From positions 248,001 through 312,000 of the forward strand of contig NZ_AEUE01000001.1 in NCBI RefSeq assembly GCF_000186705.1: 64,000 nucleotides of DNA, written 5' to 3'. A program made the translations under genes and the position numbers. Positions 32,341-41,651 of the stretch are shown in pieces; position 1 is the first letter of the stretch; the number at the start of each line of letters is the position of its first letter. Origin of the DNA: Citromicrobium sp. JLT1363 (GTDB lineage Bacteria; Pseudomonadota; Alphaproteobacteria; Sphingomonadales; Sphingomonadaceae). The notes beneath the pieces are model-generated. The model was not told the DNA's origin. It worked only from the letters and a program-made list of their open reading frames with translations, and ran no database searches.

Positions 32341-33188
32341 TCTGCGTTTCCTGCGGCGACGCTTTCGTCGCTGAACGCTCCGGCCATTACCACGCCAAGG
32401 CAGATTTCCTCGACCATCGGGAAGGGCGCGCGCCTGCTTGCCGCGATGCCCCCGGCCTTCAGCGCCACTGCCGTGAGCGCCGCGGTCGAGGCGCGCGCGC
32501 TCTGCAGATCCATCCTTCCCTGGTCGACCAGTCTCTGAAGGATCGGTTCGCGAGCAGCATCTCTCAACGCTGCAAGTTCGGGCTTCAGGGCATCGCGCAC
32601 TTCGGGCGTACGGAGCAGCATCTGCAGCAGCGGGCCGCGCTGTGCTGCCTCGTGCAAATAGCCGATGGTCGAAAGCATCACGCGCGTCTGCCGATTGGTA
32701 CCACGCGCGATCCGCCTGCGGCGCTGCGATTCCTGGGTCGCGATCTCGCGGCGGGCGAGGGCCAGCAGCAGTTCCGTGCGGCCGCCGAAGCAATTGTGGA
32801 CCTGCGTTTCGCTGATGCCGGCCTGGCGCGCCACTTCGCGCATGGTCACGGCAGACAGGCCATCCGAAATCGCGATTGCGGTGGCGGTGTCCATCAGGTG
32901 CCGCCGCCTCTCCTCCGCCGACATGCGCGTGCGCGATCCGGGCGACTGGCGGGCCTGGCGCCGCCCCAGCGCGAAGGTTTCGCTCAGGCCAAGGGGGGCG
33001 GGCGGAAGCTCGGGCTGCGGTGTGCGGCTGGCCGGATTGCGCGTCCAGTGCGATCGGGACGGACGGGGAATCGCCAGCCGGTCGCAGATCTTGGCGAGGC
33101 CATTGCCCGTCAGGCCATACCGTGCCGCGACGGTGCCCATCGGTTCGGACCAGATATGGTCGAAGAGTTCTGCCCGGGTCAGCTGCAT
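32337..33188 (-). CDS. Two-module regulator: extra N-terminal helix-turn-helix domain plus TetR domain
   Basis: 283 residues. Residues about 1-50 (LTRAELFDHIWSEPMGTVAARYGLTGNGLAKICDRLAIPRPSRSHW) match a small DNA-binding-like module often seen alone or at the start of longer proteins ('L.R.EL...VWSEP...A..YG.S...LAK.C....IP.P..G.W'). A linker and basic region follow. From about 88 comes a TetR domain (SAEERRRHLMDTATAIAISDGLSAVTMREVARQAGISETQVHNCFGGRTELLLAL) with a sensor domain. Combining both modules is uncommon. Target unknown; divergent from the esterase gene at 33350. Confidence 0.82.
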   Translation of the reverse strand: MQLTRAELFDHIWSEPMGTVAARYGLTGNGLAKICDRLAIPRPSRSHWTRNPASRTPQPELPPAPLGLSETFALGRRQARQSPGSRTRMSAEERRRHLMDTATAIAISDGLSAVTMREVARQAGISETQVHNCFGGRTELLLALARREIATQESQRRRRIARGTNRQTRVMLSTIGYLHEAAQRGPLLQMLLRTPEVRDALKPELAALRDAAREPILQRLVDQGRMDLQSARASTAALTAVALKAGGIAASRRAPFPMVEEICLGVVMAGAFSDESVAAGNAD

Positions 33189-33349
33189 CGCGCCAAGCTA
33201 TTCAAAAGCGCCCGTTCCTGTCCAGCACATTGCCAAGAGAGGCGCTGTAATTAATCCGTCTCGAAATCGTACCCGATATTCGAATGTCTATGTTGTTAGA
33301 TCGTAAACGGTGCGCTATGACAGCAGGTCAGAGGGGTTGGGAGAGAGGA

Positions 33350-34765
33350 ATGAGGCAGCTTATTCTGTCGTTGATGGCCGCATCGGCGGGTTTGATCGCC
33401 CAGCCTTGCATGGCGCAGATGCCCGATCCGATCGACGGGGTCGAGGTTCAGACGCAGGCCGGAACACTTCTGGGATCGCGTGAAGACGGCGTACTGGTTT
33501 TTCGAGGCGTTCCCTATGCCGCTCCGCCGGTGGGCGACAATCGCTGGCGCCCTCCGCAGCCGGTCGAACCGTGGAAAGGCGTCCGCGCCGCGACCGCGCA
33601 CGAGGCCCCGTGCACGCAGCCGGTCGATACCGACACGATGGTGGCCAATTTCGGCGGCGTGAACGGCGCGCAATCGGAAGATTGCCTCTATCTCACGATC
33701 ACCGCGCCCGATAATGCGCAGGGCGCGCCGGTGCTGGTCTGGTTTCATGGAGGCGCGTTCTTCCTGGGGGCGGGCAGCCTCGGCTCCTACGATGGCACCG
33801 CCAACGCGAAGCGGGGCGTCGTCACGGTCAGCGTCAATTACCGCCTCGGCGCATTGGCCAACTTCGTCCATCCCGCGCTCGATGCGCAAAACCCGCAGGA
33901 ACCCAAGGGCAATTACGCGCTGCAGGACAGTGTCGCCGTGCTCGAATGGGTGCGCGACAATATCGCCGCCTTCGGGGGCGATCCCGAACAGGTGACCATT
34001 GCAGGACAATCGGCAGGCGGTGGCATCGTCACCAACCTGCTTGCGATCCCGTCCGCGAAGGGCCTGTTCGACAAGGCGATCGTCCAGTCCGGCAGCCTGC
34101 TGCTGCCCGATCGCCCCAGGGCACAGGCGCAGGGCATGGCGATAGAGGCGCTGGAGACCATCGGCATCGGGGCGGACGCGACGGCAGACGACCTGCGCGG
34201 CATCTCCGCGCAGACCTTCGCTGCGTCCGAGCCGCTGCGCGCCGGCTTCTTCTTCACGCCGGACGACAGCTTCAAGCCGACCTCCACGATTGCGGCACTG
34301 CGGGCAGGCGAAGAGATCGACGTGCCGCTGCTGGTCGGCTCCAATCAGGGCGAGGGCGGCTTTCGCGGCGCACGCACTTTCGCAAGTCTTGCCGGAGACG
34401 AGGGCGCCCCGGCGTTCCTCTACCGCTTCGATCACACGCCCGCCTTCCGGGAGGGCGAGTGGACCAAGGGGCCGATCCACTCGGCGGAACTGATGTTCAC
34501 CTTCGATTCGATCGACCAATCGAGCTGGGGCGGCGAGCGTGCCGACGCGGCGGATCGCGCTCTGGCGAGCACGGTCAACGAATGCTGGGTCGCCTTCGTG
34601 AAGATGGCGCCCGGGGCCCGCAGTTTCGAATGCGGCGCAGGGTTCGAATGGCAGCCCTATCGAGAGGGCGGCGATGTCGCGCTGATCGAGACAGGCGGGC
34701 TGCGAATGGCACCGGCCGACGGATTGCCGGACGGCCCCGAACAGGAGGAGGCCGCAAGCCCCTAG
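33350..34765 (+). CDS. Type-B carboxylesterase, secreted
   Basis: 471 residues. A Sec signal peptide (MRQLILSLMAASAGLIAQPCMA) is cut near residue 22. Motifs: VFRGVPYAAPPVGDNRWRPP, SEDCLYLTITAP, oxyanion loop VLVWFHGGAFFLGAGS, nucleophile elbow GQSAGGG (S221), and a HSAELMFTFDS histidine region, then NECWVAFVK. It should act in the periplasm on ester substrates. GAGAGAGG precedes the ATG. Only 53 bases separate it from the large TonB receptor, which suggests co-transcription and coupling of uptake with ester cleavage. Divergent from the two-module regulator. Confidence 0.9.
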   Translation: MRQLILSLMAASAGLIAQPCMAQMPDPIDGVEVQTQAGTLLGSREDGVLVFRGVPYAAPPVGDNRWRPPQPVEPWKGVRAATAHEAPCTQPVDTDTMVANFGGVNGAQSEDCLYLTITAPDNAQGAPVLVWFHGGAFFLGAGSLGSYDGTANAKRGVVTVSVNYRLGALANFVHPALDAQNPQEPKGNYALQDSVAVLEWVRDNIAAFGGDPEQVTIAGQSAGGGIVTNLLAIPSAKGLFDKAIVQSGSLLLPDRPRAQAQGMAIEALETIGIGADATADDLRGISAQTFAASEPLRAGFFFTPDDSFKPTSTIAALRAGEEIDVPLLVGSNQGEGGFRGARTFASLAGDEGAPAFLYRFDHTPAFREGEWTKGPIHSAELMFTFDSIDQSSWGGERADAADRALASTVNECWVAFVKMAPGARSFECGAGFEWQPYREGGDVALIETGGLRMAPADGLPDGPEQEEAASP

Positions 34766-34818
34766 ATTTAGAGCAACGACCATAAAAAGCCGGAAAATCG
34801 GCGATGAGGGAGAGAGAC

Positions 34819-37800
34819 ATGATTGGTAAACCGCAACTGCTTGCAGGCGCTGCATGCGCCGCATTCCTTGCCCCGGCGGCGATGGCGCAAAGTGCGCCTG
34901 CCTCCGAAGAGCCGCGAGACCCCGTGCTCGCCGAGCAAATCGAGTCCGACCCGGATACGACCATCGTCGTCACCGGCTCCTACATTCGCGGCCAGCGTGA
35001 AGACGGGGCGCAGCCGGTCGATGTCTTCGGCCAGGCAGAGCTGGATGCGCGCGGCATCGACAGTCCGCTGGAATTCATCAAGAGCCTGCCGTCCGTCGGC
35101 CCTGTGCTCGGCGATTCCAACCAGTACGGCGCCGGCGGCAGCCAGGGCGTGGGTTCGATCAACCTGCGCAGCCTTGGCCGCGAGCGCACGCTGGTGCTGT
35201 TCAACGGCCGCCGTTTCGCGACCGAACCGGGCGACGGCGCGGCGGACACCAACCTGATCCCGCTTTTCGCGCTCGACCGGATCGAAGTGCTCAAGGACGG
35301 CGCGGCATCGACCTACGGGTCCGACGCCATCGCGGGGGTTGCCAACTTCGTGACGCGGCGCAATTTCGACGGGATCGAAGTGGCCGGCGACTGGGAATTC
35401 GTCGACGGGTCGGACGACAATTACCGCGTCAGCGCGCTCGCCGGGTTCGATATCGGTACCGCCAACCTCATGATCGGTGCAGGGTGGCAGCATCGTTCCG
35501 AACTGCCGACCACCGCGCGCGATTTCACGCAGGTCCCCTATGCCGAAAACCCGACCGGCTGGTCCTTCCTGTCGAACCCCGGCCTCTACGCGCCGCTCGC
35601 CGTCGTTCCGGGCGCTGGCGTCACGACTGTCGGCCTGGGCGTGGATGGCAACCAGGTTGGTGCCTGTACGGCACTGGGCGGCGTCAGCGGCGTGTTCCCG
35701 CGCCCCGGCGCCTCACCGCTGCCGGTTTGCCGCTACAGCTACATCCCCTTCGTGAACCTGATCGAGGAGGAAGATCGCTACCAGGTCTATGGCCAGTTCA
35801 CCGCCGATCTTTCGGACAAGGTCAGCTTCATGGCGGAGGCGCTCTATTCCCATACGGAGCTGCTCGAACTTGGCTATTCGCCTAGCTATCCCATCACCCA
35901 GGGCCCCAACGGCCCGGGTAGCGCGAGCGCCTTCACCGTGCCGGCCAGCAACCCCGGCTACGCCGCTTACCTGCAGCAGACCTTCGCGCCGGGTACGCCG
36001 CCGCGCCTGTTTACCCCGGTGCTCTCGTCCATCGTGCTGTTCCGGCCCTTCGCGCTGGGCGGCAATCCGCTCGACCCGCGCGGGGCAGGCCAGGGGCAGG
36101 CGATCAACGATGCTTGGCGCGTTTCGGGCAGCTTCGACATCGAGCTGTCGGACGCCCTGACGCTGCAAACCTCGGGCACGTACATCAACAGTTCGCGCAC
36201 GGCGTTCTCCAACGATATCGTCAGCGATCGCCTTCAGCGCGCGCTGAACGGCTTCGGTGGGGAGAACTGCACGGGCACCACCCCGGGGGCCAATGGCTGC
36301 CTGTATTTCAACCCGTTCATCAATTCCGCGCCCGGCAATCCGGCGCTGGGCCTGACGAACCCGGCCTATGTTCCGGGTAACGAGAACTCGCTGGAAGTCA
36401 TCAACTACATCACCCGGCGCAGCGGGACCGAAGCGACCGAAGAACAGTACATCTTCGATGCGGTCTTCGCCGGCGAGGCAGGTCTGTTCGGGCGGACGCT
36501 GGGCTATGCCTTCGGTGCGCAATACCGCAAGACCGACTTCGCGACCGATCCGATCAACCGCTTCAGCGATCCGGCCGCGTACCCTTGCGCCATCGACGGC
36601 GACACGACGTGCCTCGACGATCCGAACGACACGAACTTCCCGGTGGGCGCGTTCACCTTCCTCGGCCAGTATCCGCGCGCGCGCCTGTCCCAGGATGTCT
36701 ACGCCATCTTCGCCGAAGCCCAGATGCAAGTGTTCGACGGTTTCGAGCTGACCGGTGCGATCCGTTACGAGGATTACGGCGGGCTGGTCGGTTCCACCCT
36801 CAATCCGAAGCTGTCCGCGCGCTGGCAGGTGACCGATTTCCTCGCCCTGCGCGGTTCGGTGGGTGACACGTTCCGCGGTCCGCTGCCCGCCGACCTGGGC
36901 ACTGCCGGTGTCAGCGCCGTGGCCGGGATCGACGTGCTGGGCGGCGCCTACAAGGCGACCGACACCGTCGGCAATCCGGCGTTGGCGCCCGAAACGGCCC
37001 TCACCTACAATATCGGGGCCATCGTCGAATTCGGGGGCTTCAACTTCAGCGTCGATTACTGGACCTATGAATTCGAAGGGCGCTTCACCGTGCTGCCGGT
37101 CCAGGCGATCGCGGAGAACGTGGCGCCGGGCGGGCTCGACGGCACGCAGCTGGTGGATTGCTCCAGCCCCTTCGTGGCGTATGTGGTGTTTGCGGGCGGT
37201 ACCTGCACGCAGGGCACGACGATCGGCAACGATATCAGCCGTATTCGCACGCAGGCCGTCAACGGCCCGGATGTGACCACGAGCGGGCTCGACTTCAGCG
37301 TCAACTACCGCACCCATCTGGGTCCGGTGAGGGTCAGCGTGGGCGGCAACGCGACCTACACGCTGGAATACAAGTTCAGCGATTTCACCTTCAACGGCCT
37401 GCTCTTCAGCCCCGGCTACGATGCCGCCGGCTTTTCCAACTACGATCGCGCCCCAGGCACGGTTTCGGAGTGGCGGGCGAGCGGTTACGCCAACTTCCAG
37501 ATCGATCCTGTCAGCCTGACCTGGTCGAGCAACTTCATCGGCGGCGTGGACGACAACCGTTGTATCGGTCAGCAGTTCTGCGCGACGACCCCGGAATTCG
37601 GCGGCACGAATTTCGGGCGCCAGGTGGACGACTTCTTCGTCCACGACATCTTCGCCACGATAGACCTGCGCCTCGCGGGCGTCACGGCGGAGCTGCAGGC
37701 GGGGGTCGAGAACGTGTTCGATACCGATCCGCCCGAGGCGCGGCTGGAATACAGCTACGATCCGTTCATCGGTACCGCCAAGGGACGCACCTTCAAGATC

Positions 37801-37821
37801 GGCACGAAGGTCCGCTTCTGA
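34819..37821 (+). CDS. Large TonB-dependent outer-membrane receptor
   Basis: 1000 residues. The signal peptide ends PAAMA-QS; the ATG at 34819 was preferred over 34804 because the GAGGGAGAGAG ribosome site lies between them. The plug domain has TIVVTGSYIRGQREDGAQPV, GVGSINLRSLGRERTLVLFNGRR, ADTNLIPLFALDRIEVLKDGAASTYGSDAIAGV and NFVTRRNFDG. This is the subtype whose barrel has long loops and is usually linked to large organic or carbohydrate substrates. The C-terminus is an aromatic-ended beta strand (FKIGTKVRF). Sits between two carboxylesterases on the same strand. Confidence 0.94.
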   Translation: MIGKPQLLAGAACAAFLAPAAMAQSAPASEEPRDPVLAEQIESDPDTTIVVTGSYIRGQREDGAQPVDVFGQAELDARGIDSPLEFIKSLPSVGPVLGDSNQYGAGGSQGVGSINLRSLGRERTLVLFNGRRFATEPGDGAADTNLIPLFALDRIEVLKDGAASTYGSDAIAGVANFVTRRNFDGIEVAGDWEFVDGSDDNYRVSALAGFDIGTANLMIGAGWQHRSELPTTARDFTQVPYAENPTGWSFLSNPGLYAPLAVVPGAGVTTVGLGVDGNQVGACTALGGVSGVFPRPGASPLPVCRYSYIPFVNLIEEEDRYQVYGQFTADLSDKVSFMAEALYSHTELLELGYSPSYPITQGPNGPGSASAFTVPASNPGYAAYLQQTFAPGTPPRLFTPVLSSIVLFRPFALGGNPLDPRGAGQGQAINDAWRVSGSFDIELSDALTLQTSGTYINSSRTAFSNDIVSDRLQRALNGFGGENCTGTTPGANGCLYFNPFINSAPGNPALGLTNPAYVPGNENSLEVINYITRRSGTEATEEQYIFDAVFAGEAGLFGRTLGYAFGAQYRKTDFATDPINRFSDPAAYPCAIDGDTTCLDDPNDTNFPVGAFTFLGQYPRARLSQDVYAIFAEAQMQVFDGFELTGAIRYEDYGGLVGSTLNPKLSARWQVTDFLALRGSVGDTFRGPLPADLGTAGVSAVAGIDVLGGAYKATDTVGNPALAPETALTYNIGAIVEFGGFNFSVDYWTYEFEGRFTVLPVQAIAENVAPGGLDGTQLVDCSSPFVAYVVFAGGTCTQGTTIGNDISRIRTQAVNGPDVTTSGLDFSVNYRTHLGPVRVSVGGNATYTLEYKFSDFTFNGLLFSPGYDAAGFSNYDRAPGTVSEWRASGYANFQIDPVSLTWSSNFIGGVDDNRCIGQQFCATTPEFGGTNFGRQVDDFFVHDIFATIDLRLAGVTAELQAGVENVFDTDPPEARLEYSYDPFIGTAKGRTFKIGTKVRF

Positions 37822-37845
37822 GCGGCTTCGGCTGAACTACCAGCG

Positions 37846-37880
37846 AGGGGGCGGGAGTCTGGCACGGGCTTCCGCCCCTT
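37846..37880. terminator. Hairpin after the TonB receptor
   Basis: AGGGGGCGGGAG (37846-37857) pairs imperfectly with CTTCCGCCCCTT (37869-37880) in the 92-base gap before the next esterase. The T-run is short, so read-through into that esterase is possible. Confidence 0.55.
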
Positions 37881-37913
37881 CGTGTCGCAGACACATCGAA
37901 CGGAGAGACCTTC

Positions 37914-39530
37914 ATGCAACGTCATTTATTCGCTCCCCTCGTCTCGCTTGCCGCGCTGGCCATCGGCGGCGCGGCGAGCGCGCAGGAGCCGACCCTTGCC
38001 GACGCTACCCCCGTCGTGGAAACCGAAGCGGGACCGGTCCAGGGGCTGGAGCAGGGGGGCATCGATGCCTTCCTCGGCGTGCGCTATGCCGCGCCGCCGC
38101 TGGGCGATCTTCGCTTCCAGCCACCCGCCAAGCCCGAAGCCTGGGAAGGGATTGCCGACGCCACCGGCTACGGCGCGCCGTGCATGCAGCTCTATTCGGC
38201 GAGCGGGCCCAACGAGTCCGAAATGACCCGCCGCATACAGGCGATCTTCCCGACCTCGACCGAGGCGAAGATGGACAATGAGGATTGCCTGTTCCTCAAC
38301 GTGTGGACCCCGGAGGCGGGCGATGGTGGCAAGCGGCCGGTGATGGTCTGGTTCCACGGCGGTGGCTACGCCTACGGATCGGGCAACTGGCCTGCCTATA
38401 ACGGGCGCAATCTGGCCGAAAAGGGCGATGTTGTCGTCGTCACCGTCAACCACCGGCTCAACGCCTTCGGCTATCTCAACCTGGCGGAAAAGTTCGGCGA
38501 GGATTTCGCCGCCTCGGGCAATGTCGGCAATCTGGACCTCGTCCGCTCGCTTGAATGGGTCCGCGACAATATCGCGGCCTTCGGCGGCGATCCGGAGAAT
38601 GTCACGATCATGGGCGAATCCGGCGGCGGATCGAAGGTCAGCCACCTGATGGCGATGCCTGCGGCGGACGGGTTGTTCGACAAGGCGGTGATCCAGTCGG
38701 GTCCCGGCGTGTTCAGCGGCAAGCCTGCCGAGGCGGCGGACTATGCGGCGAAGATTCTGAAGGCGGCGGGCGTCGAAACGCTCGACGACCTGCGCAACGT
38801 GCGCAGCGACGAGATCGTCGAGGCGGTGCGCAAGGCCACGCCTTCGGGCGCGATGGGCAGCGGACCGCAGTTCGGCCCGATTGCCGATGGCACGATCATC
38901 CCGCGCGATCCCTTCCTGCCCGCAGCGCCCGAGCAGTCTAGCGATATCCCGGTGCTGATCGGCTACAACAAGGACGAGATGACTTTGTTCGTCGCTGCGC
39001 AGCCGTGGTTCGGTCGGCTGACCGAGGGCACGCTCAATGCGATGACCGGGGCGATGGGCGAACAGGCGGTTGCGGCCGTCGCGGCCTATCGCAAGCGCTA
39101 CCCCGACTATTCGCCCACCCACCTTGCCGCCATCGCGATGGGCACCCGTTTCGTGCGCGGCACCTATCTGCTGGCGGACCAGCAGGCGAAGACCGCGAGC
39201 GCGCCGGTCTATGTCTATCGCCTGACCTGGGAGACGCCCATAGGCGGCGGAATGCTGCGCACGCCGCACACGCTCGACATCCCGCTGATGTTCGACAACG
39301 CCGTGGAAAGCGCGGCCCTCGTAGGCACGGGCGAGGACGCGCAGACAATGGCCGACATGATGAGCGATGCGTGGATCGCCTTTGCCAAGACCGGCACCCC
39401 GTCGAGCGAACTGCTGCCCGAGTGGAAGGCCTACACGCCCGCCAATCGCAACGTGATGGAACTGAACGTCGAGCCGCAGCTGGTCGACGATCCCGAGAAG
39501 GACATCCGCGAACTGCCAAGCGAACTCTGA
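37914..39530 (+). CDS. Type-B carboxylesterase, secreted
   Basis: 538 residues with a Sec signal peptide (ALAIGGAASA-QE). Motifs: FLGVRYAAPPLGDLRFQPP, NEDCLFLNVWTP, oxyanion loop MVWFHGGGYAYGSGN, nucleophile elbow GESGGGSK (S236), and a His region in RTPHTLDIPLMFDN, then WIAFAKTGTPS. It closely parallels the lipoprotein esterase at 24286 in length and motifs, suggesting paralogues. ACGGAGAGACC lies before the ATG. Ends the esterase-receptor-esterase unit; a strong terminator follows. Confidence 0.92.
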   Translation: MQRHLFAPLVSLAALAIGGAASAQEPTLADATPVVETEAGPVQGLEQGGIDAFLGVRYAAPPLGDLRFQPPAKPEAWEGIADATGYGAPCMQLYSASGPNESEMTRRIQAIFPTSTEAKMDNEDCLFLNVWTPEAGDGGKRPVMVWFHGGGYAYGSGNWPAYNGRNLAEKGDVVVVTVNHRLNAFGYLNLAEKFGEDFAASGNVGNLDLVRSLEWVRDNIAAFGGDPENVTIMGESGGGSKVSHLMAMPAADGLFDKAVIQSGPGVFSGKPAEAADYAAKILKAAGVETLDDLRNVRSDEIVEAVRKATPSGAMGSGPQFGPIADGTIIPRDPFLPAAPEQSSDIPVLIGYNKDEMTLFVAAQPWFGRLTEGTLNAMTGAMGEQAVAAVAAYRKRYPDYSPTHLAAIAMGTRFVRGTYLLADQQAKTASAPVYVYRLTWETPIGGGMLRTPHTLDIPLMFDNAVESAALVGTGEDAQTMADMMSDAWIAFAKTGTPSSELLPEWKAYTPANRNVMELNVEPQLVDDPEKDIRELPSEL

Positions 39531-39542
39531 TCGTGAACACAA

Positions 39543-39578
39543 AAAAGGCCGGCGTCCCGCGTGGGGCGCCGGCCTTTT
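39543..39578. terminator. Bidirectional rho-independent terminator
   Basis: AAAAGGCCGGCG (39543-39554) pairs perfectly with CGCCGGCCTTTT (39567-39578), flanked by A's and T's. It separates the convergent esterase and FadB-like gene. Confidence 0.93.
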
Positions 39579-39599
39579 CGTGTCCGGGCGAGGGAGAGC

Positions 39600-41636
39600 C
39601 TAGTTGAAGCTCTCGCCCGCCTCGGCTTTCTTGCGCAGGTAATCGCTCACCGGCAGGCCGTGCTTTTCGAGGCCCGCAACCACGGTATCCAGGCCGATCG
39701 TGTCGGCCCAGAACATCGGGCCGCCGGTGTAGAGCGGCCAGCCGTAGCCGTTGATCCACACCACATCGATGTCGCTGGCGCGCTGCGCCATGCCTTCATC
39801 GAGGATCTTCGCGCCTTCGTTGACCATCGGGTAGAGCAGCCGTTCGCGGATCTCGTCCTTCGAGATGTCGCGCTGTTCGTTGCCTTCCTTCTCCGCGAAG
39901 TCGGCGATAATCTGCTTCACCTCGTCCGACGGGGTGCGCTGGCGCGCTTCGTCGTAGTCGTAGAAGCCCTTGCCCGCCTTCTGGCCGAAGCGGCCCACCG
40001 CGCACAGCGCCTCGCGAATGGTCGTCACCTTGCTCGGGTCGCGGTGCCAGCCGATGTCGATCCCGGCGAGGTCGCCCATCTGGAACGGCCCCATGGGGAA
40101 GCCGAAGTCGAGCAGCACATCGTCGACGTCCCAGTAGTTCGCGCCTTCGAGGATCAGCTGGTTCGCCTGTTCCTGCCGCTTGGAGAGCATGCGGTTGCCG
40201 ATGAAGCCCGGGCACACGCCCGAAACCGCCGCGACCTTGCCGATCTTCTTCGACAGCTTCATCGCGGTCGCCAGCACATCGTCGCGCGTTTTCTCGCCGC
40301 GAACGACTTCGAGCAGCTTCATCACGTTGGCGGGGCTGAAGAAGTGCAGGCCCAGCACGTAGCCGGGGCGCTTGGTCGCGGTCGCGATCTCGTTGATGTC
40401 GAGATAGCTGGTGTTGGAGGCGAGGATCGCGCCGTCCTTCACCACCTCGTCGAGCTTGCCGAAGACGTCCTTCTTCACGTCCATGCTCTCGTACACCGCC
40501 TCGATCACGAGATCGCAATCGGCGAGGTCGCTGTATTCGAGCGTGGGGGTGAGAAGGCCCATTGCCTGTTCGACCTGCTCGGCGGTCATGCGGCCTTTCT
40601 TCGCGGTCGCTTCGTAGTTCTTGCGCATCGTGGCGGTGCCGCGGTCGAGCGCTTCCTGCTTCATCTCGAGGATGGTGACCGGGATGCCAGCGGACAGGAA
40701 GTTCATCGCGATCCCGCCGCCCATCGTGCCCGCGCCGATGATGCCGACTTTCTTGATATCGATCAGCGGGGTGTCGGCGGGAATGTCGTCGACCTTGTTC
40801 GCGGCGCGTTCGGCGAAGAAATAGTGCCGCATTGCCTTGGACTGGGTGCCGGTCATCAGCTTGCCGAACAGCTCGCGTTCCTTCTTCACGCCTTCGGCGT
40901 AAGACAGCTCGCCTGCGGCCTTCACCGCCTCGATGGCGGCGTTGGGCGCATCGAAACCGCGCATCTTGCGACCGTTTTTCGCGCGGAATTCGTCGAAGAT
41001 ATCGGGGTTCTTGATGCCGTCCTGGTTGGCGTCGCCCTCGCTGGAGCGCGGGACGGGCTGGCCGATCTTCGACTTGGCGAAGGCGATAGCATCGGCGGCA
41101 AGACTGTCCTCGCCCACCAGCTCATCCAGCAGGCCGATCTCCTTGGCCTTCTTGGCCGAAATCGGGTTGCCGATCGCGACGAGGGGCAGGGCGGCTTCGG
41201 CGCCGACCAGACGCGGCAGGCGCTGCGTGCCAGCGGCGCCGGGGATCAGGCCCAGCTTAACTTCGGGCAGGCCCATCTTCGCGCTCGGCACCGCGACGCG
41301 GTAGTGGCACGCCAGCGCGACTTCGCAGCCGCCGCCCAGCGCGGTGCCGTGGATCGCTGCCACCACCGGCTTGTCGCTCTCTTCCAGCTTGTCGAGCGCT
41401 TCGGGCAGGCTCGGCCCCTGCGGCGGCTTGCCGAACTCGGTGATGTCGGCGCCTGCAAAGAAGGTCCGCCCGTCGCAGCGGATCACCACCGCCTCGACGC
41501 TATCGTCGGACAGCGCTTCGCTGATGCCGTCGACCAGCCCGGCGCGGACCGCCTGGCCCAGTGCGTTGACGGGGGGATTGTCGGAAATGATCACCAGCAC
41601 ATTGTCGTGGCGTTCGGTTCTAATGGGTGAGGTCAT
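39600..41636 (-). CDS. Bifunctional enoyl-CoA hydratase/3-hydroxyacyl-CoA dehydrogenase (FadB/FadJ-like)
   Basis: 678 residues, in two fused enzymes of beta-oxidation. The N-terminal crotonase domain (about 1-190) has [25 protein letters not shown] (E105) and [21 protein letters not shown] (E125), the two catalytic glutamates. The dehydrogenase part begins [20 protein letters not shown] (GAGTMGGG at 301-308), with [28 protein letters not shown] and FIGNRML, and a duplicated C-terminal domain. It converts trans-enoyl-CoA to 3-ketoacyl-CoA in the cytoplasm, feeding the thiolase at 43074. Same strand as the serine hydrolase at 41652, 15 bases downstream. Confidence 0.95.
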   Translation of the reverse strand: MTSPIRTERHDNVLVIISDNPPVNALGQAVRAGLVDGISEALSDDSVEAVVIRCDGRTFFAGADITEFGKPPQGPSLPEALDKLEESDKPVVAAIHGTALGGGCEVALACHYRVAVPSAKMGLPEVKLGLIPGAAGTQRLPRLVGAEAALPLVAIGNPISAKKAKEIGLLDELVGEDSLAADAIAFAKSKIGQPVPRSSEGDANQDGIKNPDIFDEFRAKNGRKMRGFDAPNAAIEAVKAAGELSYAEGVKKERELFGKLMTGTQSKAMRHYFFAERAANKVDDIPADTPLIDIKKVGIIGAGTMGGGIAMNFLSAGIPVTILEMKQEALDRGTATMRKNYEATAKKGRMTAEQVEQAMGLLTPTLEYSDLADCDLVIEAVYESMDVKKDVFGKLDEVVKDGAILASNTSYLDINEIATATKRPGYVLGLHFFSPANVMKLLEVVRGEKTRDDVLATAMKLSKKIGKVAAVSGVCPGFIGNRMLSKRQEQANQLILEGANYWDVDDVLLDFGFPMGPFQMGDLAGIDIGWHRDPSKVTTIREALCAVGRFGQKAGKGFYDYDEARQRTPSDEVKQIIADFAEKEGNEQRDISKDEIRERLLYPMVNEGAKILDEGMAQRASDIDVVWINGYGWPLYTGGPMFWADTIGLDTVVAGLEKHGLPVSDYLRKKAEAGESFN

Positions 41637-41651
41637 CGGTTCGATACTCCT

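Noticed and set aside
39561-41630. 689-codon plus-strand open frame antisense to the FadB-like gene
   Set aside because: Shadow frame of a gene with full catalytic motifs on the other strand.
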